64,000 nucleotides of DNA from an uncultured Oscillatoriales cyanobacterium (GTDB lineage: Bacteria > Cyanobacteriota > Cyanobacteriia > Cyanobacteriales > Microcoleaceae), in assembly GCA_903893625.1 (NCBI GenBank), contig CAITND010000189.1, positions 51,820 through 115,819 of the forward strand. Direction: 5' to 3'. The stretch's first letter is position 1, and the number at the start of each line of letters is the position of its first letter. The translations under genes were made by a program, and so were the position numbers. Shown piece after piece: positions 44,056-52,370 of the stretch. Under the pieces are notes generated by a model. It did not search any database. It was given only the letters and a program-made list of their open reading frames with translations, and had not been told where the DNA came from.

Positions 44056-44603
44056 TAGTCCTGTAAATGTGCCAATATTGTAACTGAAACACAAGACTTA
44101 AGCAAAAACCAGGTTTATTCACAAAAAATCTGGTTTTCAGTCAAGAGACCACCGCCCAAAACCGGGTTTCTGGGAGCGTGTTTTTACAAAATTTTTGTAG
44201 TATAAAAGTAGCATAAAAAAACAAGCCTGACGCTAGAGAAAGTGGAATAACCTACCCGAACAATACAGACCAGTTCACTATACTAGGACATAGAGAGGAA
44301 AAAATCAAGCCTCTCTCCTTAGATGTAATCAATCATAAGAAATTACTCATCAATTAGCACTATTCCTGATCAACAAAATCTCAATAGTAAAGTAGATTGT
44401 TAAGACTGGAAAACCGAATCATTCATGAATTTGATGATTTTTCTGTTAGTCAATAACATCCCGCACATCTTAGAGAAATAAAATCCGTTTATTAACCCCC
44501 TAAACCAAAGATTTAAAGCAAGCTTAAACCCTTATTTTTGTGCCTTAATTCATGGGTTTTCTAAACGGATTTACGTTTTAATTATACCGAAAGGAGTCTA
44601 ATT
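44056..44603. other. Intergenic region after dnaG, with hairpin
   Basis: This 548-bp region begins with a stem-loop (AAAACCAG at 44105-44112 pairing with CTGGTTTT at 44130-44137) and a half-palindrome AAAACCGGGTTT nearby. The rest holds the long leader of the small secreted peptide gene at 44604, AT-rich and without another recognised gene. Confidence 0.5.
44105..44137 (+). terminator. Hairpin downstream of dnaG
   Basis: AAAACCAG and CTGGTTTT are separated by a 17-nt loop and lie 50 nt after the dnaG stop codon. Likely terminator, of the same A/C-rich type as at 7548 and 15232. Confidence 0.6.
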
Positions 44604-44831
44604 ATGTTACACAAAAGTCTGATCCCTTTAACCTTAATGATGTTATCTGTGATCACAGCAACTCAAGCTCAAGCTTCGCCGTTCACTATTCCCAGTTCTT
44701 CTGTGAATTCTCCCTGTAACGTTCACAACAATACGACCCTAAAACAACAGCATTTACCCTCTATTTGTTCTCAAGCTAGAGAGGAAAGTCAAGACATAAT
44801 TGAAGATACGGGTAGACCTCCACGAGATTAA
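44604..44831 (+). CDS. Small secreted peptide of unknown function
   Basis: This is a 75-residue protein with a clear signal peptide (MLHKSLIPLTLMMLSVITATQAQA, cut after AQA) and a mature part of about 50 residues, containing two cysteines (SPCNVHN and PSICSQ) that could form a disulfide, and the tail REESQDIIEDTGRPPRD. The ribosome binding site AAAGGAG is strong and well spaced. I do not recognise the family. A long untranslated leader of about 500 bp precedes it and a 28-bp palindrome follows at 44911. A secreted peptide or small periplasmic protein is plausible. Confidence 0.65.
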   Translation: MLHKSLIPLTLMMLSVITATQAQASPFTIPSSSVNSPCNVHNNTTLKQQHLPSICSQAREESQDIIEDTGRPPRD

Positions 44832-44910
44832 TATTAATCAATAGTTGTAGGGTTCTTCAGCATCGCGCACGCACCTCCTCATATTTAATCTACATTAAAT
44901 AAACTCTTTT

Positions 44911-44938
44911 GTAGAGACGTTGCATACAACGTCTCTAC
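44911..44938. repeat. 28-bp palindrome family, variant copy
   Basis: GTAGAGACGTTG and CAACGTCTCTAC flank a CATA centre. It lies between the convergent ends of the secreted peptide and STAND/WD40 genes, and could work as a terminator for both. Confidence 0.88.
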
Positions 44939-44946
44939 TTGCTATT

Positions 44947-47900
44947 TTAGCGAGAATGATTAAACTCATCACAAATTTTTTTGTTTCTATCACTAATATT
45001 AGGGTTAGTTTCTAAATAATTAGAAAGCTGATCACAAGCCTGATCTAGTAAAATATCAGGATATTTATTCACTTTATTAGTATCAATATTCCAAATACTA
45101 ATTCGACTAATTTGATTTGGATCGGTTTTTTGAATCCCTACTAATTTTTTCCCATCAGGGCTAAAATTAACTGATAAAATGGGTTCTAAACTTGGCTTTA
45201 AAGTCGTAATTAAACTTCCATTAACATCCCAAAGCTTAATTGTACCATCTGCACTTGCAGAAGCCAAAAATTTACTATTAGGGCTAAAATTAACCTCATA
45301 AATTGCTTTCCAGTGTTTTCCTAAAACAACAGAAGTTTGCAGAGGTTTCCAGGTGGAATTTTGCTTTTTCCAAATTGAAATAGATTCTCCGTCTTTAGTG
45401 GCTGCAATTAATTGACCATCGGGACTAAAACTCAAGGAATTAAATCGAACTTGAGCGCCCGTTAACTGTGAAATTTGACTCCCCTGAGTCACATTCCATA
45501 ATTTCATAGTTTTATCATTACTTGCTGAAGCTAAAATTTTACCATCGGGACTAAAACTCAAATCATTAATTTGGTTTTGATGCTCGTCAAATGTTCGCTT
45601 TAAAGTTCCATTAATATCCCAAATTCTAATTTTATTGTCATTACTTGCTGTGGCAATTAACTGACCATTCGGACTAAAAACCACACTCCAAACAGCCGAT
45701 GGATGAACGATAGATTTAATTTCTTTACCCTCTAAATTCCAGATTTTAACTGTTCGGTCATCACTGGCTGATGCAATCATTTTTCCATCAGGACTAAAAC
45801 TGACATTATTAACAGTATCACGATGACCTTGGAAAGTTTTTTGTACTGTTCCATTTAAAGTCCATAATACAACGACATCATCTTTTTTATCATCTTTGAT
45901 GCGTAAATCCCGGCCCGGAGAAGCAACCAAATTACTATTTTGACGAGAAAAACTACTACTATAGATTTTATAGTCTTTCAGTTCAATCATTTCAGGTAAT
46001 GCTTGTAAACTCCAGATTCTCACAATCCCATCTTTACTGGCAGAAACCAACTTTTCTTCCTGCTTAGAAAAAATCACTTGATTAATACTATCCTTATGTC
46101 CTTGCAGAGTAGAAATTAATGCACCTTCTTTTGTCCATATTTTAATCATTTCATCAGCACTTCCCGTTGCAATTAAATGACCATCTCGACTAAAAGCCAC
46201 GCTATTAACAGGTTGTTGATACCCGTCTAAAGTTCTAATAAATTGACCTTCACGACTCCATAATTTAACGGTTTTATCATCACTAGCTGATGCAATCATT
46301 TGACTATCAGGACTAAAACTAATACTCCAAATTGGTTTAGAATGAGCCTTAATTGTTTTAATCAGTTTCCCTTGACGAGTCCAGAGATTAATAATTCCAT
46401 CTTCACTCGATGAAGCAATCTGTTGACCGTCGGGACTAAAAACCACACTAAGAACTGTTTTTTGATGTCCATTTAAAGTTTGAATTAATCGACCATCCAA
46501 GCTCCAAATTTTAACCGTTTTATCTTTACTCGCGGAAGCAATTTGTTGTCCATCAGGACTAAAACTAACCCATTTGACTTCATCTTTATGTCCTTCCAAT
46601 GTTCTGATAATTGTTCCATCTTTTGTCCAAAGTTTTATTATCTTATCCTTACTTGCAGAGGCAATAAGTTGACTATTCGGACTAAAGGTAACAAACCAAA
46701 CAGACTTTTTATGTCCTTTTAAAGTTTGAATAACTTTACCCTCACGAGTCCATAATTTAATGGTTTTATCATCACTCGCAGAAGCAATCAGTTGATTATC
46801 AGGACTGACACTAACACTTAAAACACTATTTTTTTGGTGTCCATCTAAAATATTTTGTTCTTGAATTATTTGAGTTGCAATACTTAATTTGCTCTGAGTT
46901 TCTTGCTCAATATCAGATTGAGGCGTTTTATGAGATAAAATTTTCCCGGCGGTGACTAAAGTTAATAAGGCTTCAAGCTGATTATTTTCCGTTGTCAGAG
47001 CCGTATATTTAGTATTTTCTAAGGCTAAACTCACTTGTTTATTTTTGTCTTCTGCAATTCTCCAAAATCCTAATGCTAGAGTGAATAAAAGTGCCATGCT
47101 ACCACCAACAATAATCGAACGAATAAACAGTCGCCACAGTTCTTTATTTTTTGCTTCCGCTTGTTTGCGTTTGTTCCGTTCTATGTCTAACTCCTCTAAA
47201 ATAAAAGAACTACGATTTTGACGAATTAAACCGACTAAATAATCATGTACCAGTTGATAACGTTCCATCGGAATTTCAGGTAATAGGAATACTAAACCGG
47301 AAAGGACAAAAATCTTCAGAACTGTATCCAAATTCTCATTAATATTTTCAAAATAGTTTGCTAGTTCTTTAATTTCTCGGACTAAATCAGCACGAGTTTT
47401 TAAGGGACGAGTATTATTTTCATCCGTCAGTAAATAAAGCACTAACTCTGCTAAACTTTTATTGCTTGAACCACAATCTCGAATCACTTCATCTAAATAG
47501 TCTTCAACTAACTGTTTCTTTTGTCCCGCTTGTTGATATTGTTTTAAAGTGGTAATTTTTTGAGTTTGTAACTGAGAACCAACGACTTGTAATTCTATCG
47601 GTCGAATTTCTCCTAAGTCTTCTGCTAAATCTTCAACTAATTGATGAATTAGAGCAGGTTCGAGAACAAATTGCGTTTTTTCCGTTAAACTCTGAATTAC
47701 AGACTTGGCTTCTTCCCGTGTAAAATTCCCAATATAAGCCAAAATATTGCGATCTAAAATATTATTCCCAATAATCTCTAAATAGCCTTGACGAGTACAT
47801 TCTAATAAATAGTGCAAATAATCTTCTCGCAAAGATAAAACAATTTTAACATAGGGAATATTTAAACAATCTTTGATAAATTGATAACAAATTTGTCGTT

Positions 47901-49806
47901 GTTGATTCTCTTTACAAGCAAAGAAAAATTCCTCAAACTGGTCAAAAATAATCACAACCCAGAAATTTTGATTAACTAACGTTCTAATTTGTTCTAAAAT
48001 CACTTCTTGGTTATTCAGTTCGGAAGAGTTTAATTCGATATTTTTAACGTCTCTAATTCCTTTAGCTAAAGCACGAGAAAACTCCTGATTCAAATTCGTA
48101 TAAACTTGAAGTAATACCGGGATAAAGTGACGAGTATCAATGGCAGTTTTTTGTAACTCTGGAATAAAACCGGCTTGCAAAATTGAACTTTTACCGACTC
48201 CTGACTGTCCATAAACCACCGTTAATCGACAATCATTTCGTCTAATGCGTTCACCTAACCAATTCACAACAGATAAACGCCCGGATGCGGTAATTTCAGG
48301 ATTAATTATTTGAGGATGGTTAATCGGAGGTAAACTAGGGTTAGTAATGCTTTGAATATGTCCGAGTCGTCCGGCTCCGATAAACGCTCTTAATCTAAAT
48401 TGTTGTTCAATTTCCCGACGTTTTTGCTTAATTTCATAAGCAATTAAATATTCGCCTTTTTGGAAATATAAATCCTGTAAAAGTTGTAAAATCCGAATAT
48501 AAAGTTCTGGGTCATAGTGAGGTTTGGTTCGAGCTTTAGCTTTTTCTAGGATTTTAATCGCATCTTGATATTGGTGTAGTTCTTGATGCGCTTGAGCCAG
48601 AGTTACCAAATACCATCCCTGATGATAGGAAGTCTCCCAATCTAAAATTAACTGTTCATCAGAGGTTTGGGGGTGATAAGTTGATAGGGTTTTAATTAAT
48701 AAATTTTGAGCCTTTTCTGCTAAAGTTTTTGCTTTATATGGAGAACCTTTAGCCAAAGCAACTTCAGCTAAAAAATGATAGCCACGCGCTTCTCGAAAAG
48801 CATGAGCATAAATTTGATTATAATGAATCGATTCCTTCGCTACTTTTTCTAATTCTTGCCATTCTTTTAGTCCCAATAATACATCCGCCAACGCATTAAT
48901 AAACTTAGCCACTAAATCCCAACGCTTTGCTTGTTTAAACGTTTGAATTGATTGAGCATAATAACTTTTAGCACGATAATAAGCAGATTCTTTTTCGGTT
49001 CGATGTAAAATCCCATAACTGTGCCACCAAAATCCCACATAAAATAATAATTGACTATAGCGAATTAAATTATTTGTTTGTTGCCAAAGCTCTAAACTTC
49101 GTTCATAATGTTGTAACGCCACTTGATTAGAATGATCAGAAACTCGACCTAATACAAATTCTAAACCCGCTTCTAGTTCAGTCCCTAATGGTTCTCCTCG
49201 TTTCTGTAATTCTTGACGAGCTACTTCTAATTCTTCTCTTAAGGGAGAACCTAACTCTAAATTTAAACAAGAATTCGTTAAAAAAATACCAGCACCACTA
49301 TCTAATACTGTAGCAGAAACTTGATCTGCTGTTTGTTGAATAAACTGGAGTAAATCTTCTGTCATAATTTCAAAAGTAATGGCTGTTGACCAACTATAAA
49401 AATCAGGAGCCAAACGAATTAAAGCGTGTAAAAGAGAATCCGTCACCCATAGCACCAAAGGACAGTGAAATTTCCGTCGAAATTCCTCCCGCATCTGGTT
49501 CATAATCTTAATCAAAATATCAAGTTGTTCGTTTGACTCTAAACCAGATACGATTAAAGCTTGCGGTGGACTTTGCTCGGTTTCAATTGCTTCAACCAAG
49601 GCATTATAAATATTAGTGACCTGGGCATCCAGAGTCACAATTTTAATTGCACTAGGGTATTTTTGTTGTAATTGCTGAATTATTTTTTTTCTAACAATTC
49701 TATAATTAGAATGCGCTAAAATTAGGGAAAAATCACCATTAAATCTTTCAAAAATTCGATTTAAAGTTTTTAAAGAATCTTGATTAGTTTGTTGTATTTC
49801 CTTCAT
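44947..49806 (-). CDS. Giant STAND NTPase with TPR-like region, membrane helix and 14 WD40 repeats
   Basis: This is a 1619-residue signalling protein. Residues 1-170 look like an inactive AAA-like or sensing domain (RNALVEAIETEQSPPQALIVSGLESNEQ region). Residues about 200-480 are helical TPR-like repeats. The NTPase (nSTAND1 type) has GRLSVVNWLGERIRRND and the Walker A VVYGQSGVGKSSILQAG near residue 531, with VVIIFDQFEEFFFAC as Walker B. A transmembrane segment (LFIRSIIVGGSMALLFTLALGFWRI, about 895-920) follows. From about 985 come 14 WD40 units (pattern GHxxxVxxVxFSPDGxxIASASxDxTVKIW), enough for two seven-bladed propellers. The C-terminus ends with a Cys-containing tail. The likely role is a signal-activated switch, with propellers outside or at the membrane. 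Confidence 0.88.
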   Translation of the reverse strand: MKEIQQTNQDSLKTLNRIFERFNGDFSLILAHSNYRIVRKKIIQQLQQKYPSAIKIVTLDAQVTNIYNALVEAIETEQSPPQALIVSGLESNEQLDILIKIMNQMREEFRRKFHCPLVLWVTDSLLHALIRLAPDFYSWSTAITFEIMTEDLLQFIQQTADQVSATVLDSGAGIFLTNSCLNLELGSPLREELEVARQELQKRGEPLGTELEAGLEFVLGRVSDHSNQVALQHYERSLELWQQTNNLIRYSQLLFYVGFWWHSYGILHRTEKESAYYRAKSYYAQSIQTFKQAKRWDLVAKFINALADVLLGLKEWQELEKVAKESIHYNQIYAHAFREARGYHFLAEVALAKGSPYKAKTLAEKAQNLLIKTLSTYHPQTSDEQLILDWETSYHQGWYLVTLAQAHQELHQYQDAIKILEKAKARTKPHYDPELYIRILQLLQDLYFQKGEYLIAYEIKQKRREIEQQFRLRAFIGAGRLGHIQSITNPSLPPINHPQIINPEITASGRLSVVNWLGERIRRNDCRLTVVYGQSGVGKSSILQAGFIPELQKTAIDTRHFIPVLLQVYTNLNQEFSRALAKGIRDVKNIELNSSELNNQEVILEQIRTLVNQNFWVVIIFDQFEEFFFACKENQQRQICYQFIKDCLNIPYVKIVLSLREDYLHYLLECTRQGYLEIIGNNILDRNILAYIGNFTREEAKSVIQSLTEKTQFVLEPALIHQLVEDLAEDLGEIRPIELQVVGSQLQTQKITTLKQYQQAGQKKQLVEDYLDEVIRDCGSSNKSLAELVLYLLTDENNTRPLKTRADLVREIKELANYFENINENLDTVLKIFVLSGLVFLLPEIPMERYQLVHDYLVGLIRQNRSSFILEELDIERNKRKQAEAKNKELWRLFIRSIIVGGSMALLFTLALGFWRIAEDKNKQVSLALENTKYTALTTENNQLEALLTLVTAGKILSHKTPQSDIEQETQSKLSIATQIIQEQNILDGHQKNSVLSVSVSPDNQLIASASDDKTIKLWTREGKVIQTLKGHKKSVWFVTFSPNSQLIASASKDKIIKLWTKDGTIIRTLEGHKDEVKWVSFSPDGQQIASASKDKTVKIWSLDGRLIQTLNGHQKTVLSVVFSPDGQQIASSSEDGIINLWTRQGKLIKTIKAHSKPIWSISFSPDSQMIASASDDKTVKLWSREGQFIRTLDGYQQPVNSVAFSRDGHLIATGSADEMIKIWTKEGALISTLQGHKDSINQVIFSKQEEKLVSASKDGIVRIWSLQALPEMIELKDYKIYSSSFSRQNSNLVASPGRDLRIKDDKKDDVVVLWTLNGTVQKTFQGHRDTVNNVSFSPDGKMIASASDDRTVKIWNLEGKEIKSIVHPSAVWSVVFSPNGQLIATASNDNKIRIWDINGTLKRTFDEHQNQINDLSFSPDGKILASASNDKTMKLWNVTQGSQISQLTGAQVRFNSLSFSPDGQLIAATKDGESISIWKKQNSTWKPLQTSVVLGKHWKAIYEVNFSPNSKFLASASADGTIKLWDVNGSLITTLKPSLEPILSVNFSPDGKKLVGIQKTDPNQISRISIWNIDTNKVNKYPDILLDQACDQLSNYLETNPNISDRNKKICDEFNHSR

Positions 49807-50132
49807 AAAATTTGGGTGTATTCCTCCTCATAATAATAATGACTGTACTAGACGCTCTAAATCAGTAAGTAAAACTCTCCGTCAACATTGCTGCGGGTGT
49901 GCCTGTAGACTTTTACACCCTAGAATCGTTGATTCTTTTAAGTTGATTGATACCCACTTACTGAGTACAGTGATTGATTCTTCAATTCAGGAACTCGAAT
50001 GCACCCAAAACTGCGGTCTTAGTTTGTTACTTTTGCAGTTTTTTTAATTTCTCCATTCTAACTTGACAGAGAGGATAATGGCATCCCCTAGCTGTCCCCT
50101 GTCTTCTCCTGACTCGATATTTTCCCATTTTA
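49807..50132. other. Intergenic region, no gene recognised
   Basis: This 326-bp region lies between the start of the STAND/WD40 gene and the 3' end of the next minus-strand gene. It contains short partial repeats (CTTTTACACCCTAGAATCG, GTTGATTGATACCC) and the promoter for the large gene. No RNA gene was seen. Confidence 0.5.
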
Positions 50133-51329
50133 CTAGAATTGATCTAATTCGTCTGCAACAACACGACGAATGATTTCCGTGACTTCTGCCGCCATTCGAG
50201 CATCTAATTCCAATGCTTCTTGAGTAGTATCTCCCATGTTTTTCACCGGAATTACACCTCTTAAAGTTAGTGCTAAAGTTCGGAATTGAGCCGATTTTCC
50301 GTTAGCCTTGGGTAAAGGGTCAATAAACTGCACAAATGCCATATAACAAGCTTCTACAGTTTGCCGAATTTCACTATCTCCATAACCCATTTTCGAGAGA
50401 ATAACTGGAGCCGTAATCACCTGTTCAATTCCCAAGGTTTCTAATGCAACATCCACATAACGAGCCGTATCTTGACCCAGCGCTAAAATTAAACTATTCA
50501 ACGTTTTTTGTTGAAGGTTTGGCAACTGACATCCTGATGGTAGATAAGCGTGCCATCCTATCAAAGAAATCAGACGAGTCAGATCATAAGCTGACACTAA
50601 ATTATCGCCTTTGGGACTATCTGAAACTGCTTTAATTATAATATTTCGAGTTTCTCGATTGAAAATAATAGGATTCTGAATTGCAGAAATTTCTCCATAA
50701 TCTCCTTGAAATTGTAAGGTTGAATTCCCAGTCAATTTTTGAAACCAAATTTCTAAATTAGATCGAGTTTCAAATCGTTTAAAAAGGGTGGCTAAGGCAT
50801 TAGAACTAGCCAGATTTTCTTGATAATTAACAATATCTTTAATTGCTAAATCTAGAGGAAACTTAACGGTTGCATTTTCGGGATCTTTTAAGTCTAAATT
50901 TTTAATATCTCCTTGAGGAAATAGTTGATCAATTTTACTTAAAGTATGAAGAACCGGAATAATTTTAGTCGTACTCCAAAATTGTGTGGTTTTGAGTGGA
51001 TTTCTCCCCAGCCAAATCGTTTTGAGTTCTCCGGCTTCAAATTTCCCTAGACTAATACAAGCTTCCTCAATTTGAGGATGAAGAAAATCTAAACCTTGTT
51101 CATCAATATAAGGAATTTTCCCTAAAGACGGATAGGAACTATATTGTAACGGTTTGCGGGTTAAATATTCAGGATAATCAGGAATCGTATCTTGATAGGG
51201 AGACTGTTCAATTCCTCGATCTAAAAAGGCAAGTTTGTCAGAATTAGCTCCGACTTTATGCTCAATTTGCAGAAAATTATCAAACACTTGTTTTCTGTTT
51301 TTAGCTTGCTCTAAACGATAGTTATTCAT
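50133..51329 (-). CDS. Protein with possible serine beta-lactamase/PBP-like fold
   Basis: This is a 398-residue protein that I do not recognise as a named family. Two motifs are spaced as in serine penicillin-recognising enzymes: STTK at residues 119-122 (SxxK, in QFWSTTKIIPVLHTL) and SSN at 175-177 (SxN, in ENLASSNALATLF). The segment between them is helical. No clear KTG triad follows; the C-terminal part (TARYVDVALETLGIEQVITAPVILSKMGYGDSE) does not supply one. No signal peptide or membrane segment is present, which is unusual for this class. It may be a catalytically altered relative, or the motif matches could be chance. Confidence 0.5.
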   Translation of the reverse strand: MNNYRLEQAKNRKQVFDNFLQIEHKVGANSDKLAFLDRGIEQSPYQDTIPDYPEYLTRKPLQYSSYPSLGKIPYIDEQGLDFLHPQIEEACISLGKFEAGELKTIWLGRNPLKTTQFWSTTKIIPVLHTLSKIDQLFPQGDIKNLDLKDPENATVKFPLDLAIKDIVNYQENLASSNALATLFKRFETRSNLEIWFQKLTGNSTLQFQGDYGEISAIQNPIIFNRETRNIIIKAVSDSPKGDNLVSAYDLTRLISLIGWHAYLPSGCQLPNLQQKTLNSLILALGQDTARYVDVALETLGIEQVITAPVILSKMGYGDSEIRQTVEACYMAFVQFIDPLPKANGKSAQFRTLALTLRGVIPVKNMGDTTQEALELDARMAAEVTEIIRRVVADELDQF

Positions 51330-51346
51330 CGGTGATGCTTCCTTAA

Positions 51347-51420
51347 TCAGTTATCAGTTATCAGTTATCAGTTATCAGTGGGTAATAGGAATGGGCAACC
51401 GTCAACCGTCAACCGTCAAC
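51347..51420. repeat. Heptamer repeats (TCAGTTA, then GTCAACC)
   Basis: About four TCAGTTA units lie at 51347-51379, followed at about 51397-51420 by three GTCAACC units. They lie upstream of the SxxK gene. GTCAACC also occurs near 55438 and 55498. Confidence 0.8.
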
Positions 51421-51585
51421 AAATTCATGAGTTTGGAATTGATCGAACTCTAATTCGGATTTAGCCCAGAATCGAGTTTTTTAGGGGTTCACTTTTCATA
51501 ATATCCAGATTATCCTTTGATTTTTCAAAGATTTCAGGGTATTAACTTAGATCTTATTGATCAATTCCCTAAATTGACCATAAAA

Positions 51586-51603
51586 AAACCCCCGACGGGG
51601 TTT
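51586..51603 (-). terminator. Terminator of the ctaCDE operon
   Basis: On the minus strand AAACCCC pairs with GGGGTTT around GTC, followed by a run of T. It lies about 30 nt after the ctaE stop codon. Confidence 0.85.
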
Positions 51604-51629
51604 GAGCATCAAGTTGATTTGATGAAGAT

Positions 51630-52253
51630 TTACAACAAGTACAACAGAATAAACAAAAGAATCCAAACCACATCAACAAAGTGCCAATATAATTCAGCCG
51701 CTTCCGGGCCAAAATGGGATTCTTTGCTGTAGTGAGTCCCTTTGCGTCCCCGCCAGAGAACCCCTAAAATTAACAAGACTCCAAAGGTAACGTGCAACCC
51801 GTGAAACCCCGTTAACACATAGAAGGAACTGGCATATAAATTAGTTGTTAATCCAAAGCCTAACTGACTATATTCATAAGCTTGACCGCTTAAGAAAGTT
51901 AACCCCATAATCACCGTAGCAATAAACCAATTCCGTAAACCCGCAGTATCATTTTTCTTAATAGCGATTGTCCCTTGGTTGATGACAAAACTACTCGAAA
52001 TCAGAACTACTGTATTAATCGCCGGAAGCAATAATTCTCGTTCCGTACCTTCGGGGGGCCAAACGGGTGACATGGCTCGATAAATCAGATAGGCAGAGAA
52101 TAATCCTAAAAAGATCATACTCTCTGCAATCAGGAAAACAACCACGCCCAACATTCGCAGATCGGGGTGTTCTGCGTGTTCATGTCCAGAGGCGGTGGCC
52201 TCTTGTTCGTATCCAAGAACAGTTTGAGACTCGTTAATTGCTGAACCTTGCAT
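51630..52253 (-). CDS. ctaE: Cytochrome c oxidase subunit III
   Basis: This is the 207-residue subunit III of aa3-type cytochrome c oxidase, with five membrane segments: GVVVFLIAESMIFLGLFSAYLIYR, AINTVVLISSSFVINQGTIAI, WFIATVIMGLTFLSGQAYEY, LTGFHGLHVTFGVLLILGVLW and WHFVDVVWILLFILLYLL. The HxVDVVW end and the GFHGLHV motif are characteristic. It is the last gene of ctaCDE, separated from ctaD by a region with a C-rich hairpin and a 28-bp palindrome. Confidence 0.95.
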   Translation of the reverse strand: MQGSAINESQTVLGYEQEATASGHEHAEHPDLRMLGVVVFLIAESMIFLGLFSAYLIYRAMSPVWPPEGTERELLLPAINTVVLISSSFVINQGTIAIKKNDTAGLRNWFIATVIMGLTFLSGQAYEYSQLGFGLTTNLYASSFYVLTGFHGLHVTFGVLLILGVLWRGRKGTHYSKESHFGPEAAELYWHFVDVVWILLFILLYLL

Positions 52254-52280
52254 GAATTTGTTGATGGTTGATGGTTGATA

Positions 52281-52314
52281 CCCCCCAACCCCCCGTGCAC
52301 GCAGGGTTGGGGGG
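52281..52314. repeat. C-rich hairpin between ctaD and ctaE
   Basis: CCCCCCAACCC at 52281-52291 pairs with GGGTTGGGGGG at 52304-52314. A related structure occurs upstream of ctaC at 55459-55494. It may affect ctaE expression by ending or stabilising the transcript. Confidence 0.8.
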
Positions 52315-52335
52315 GACGGTTAACAGATGAGCGGT

Positions 52336-52363
52336 GTAGAGACGTGCCATGGCACGTCTCTAC
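52336..52363. repeat. 28-bp palindromic repeat
   Basis: It is a perfect copy of the family found in the GldA-like gene, here lying 8 bp beyond the ctaD stop codon in the intergenic region before ctaE. Confidence 0.92.
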
Positions 52364-52370
52364 AATCACC

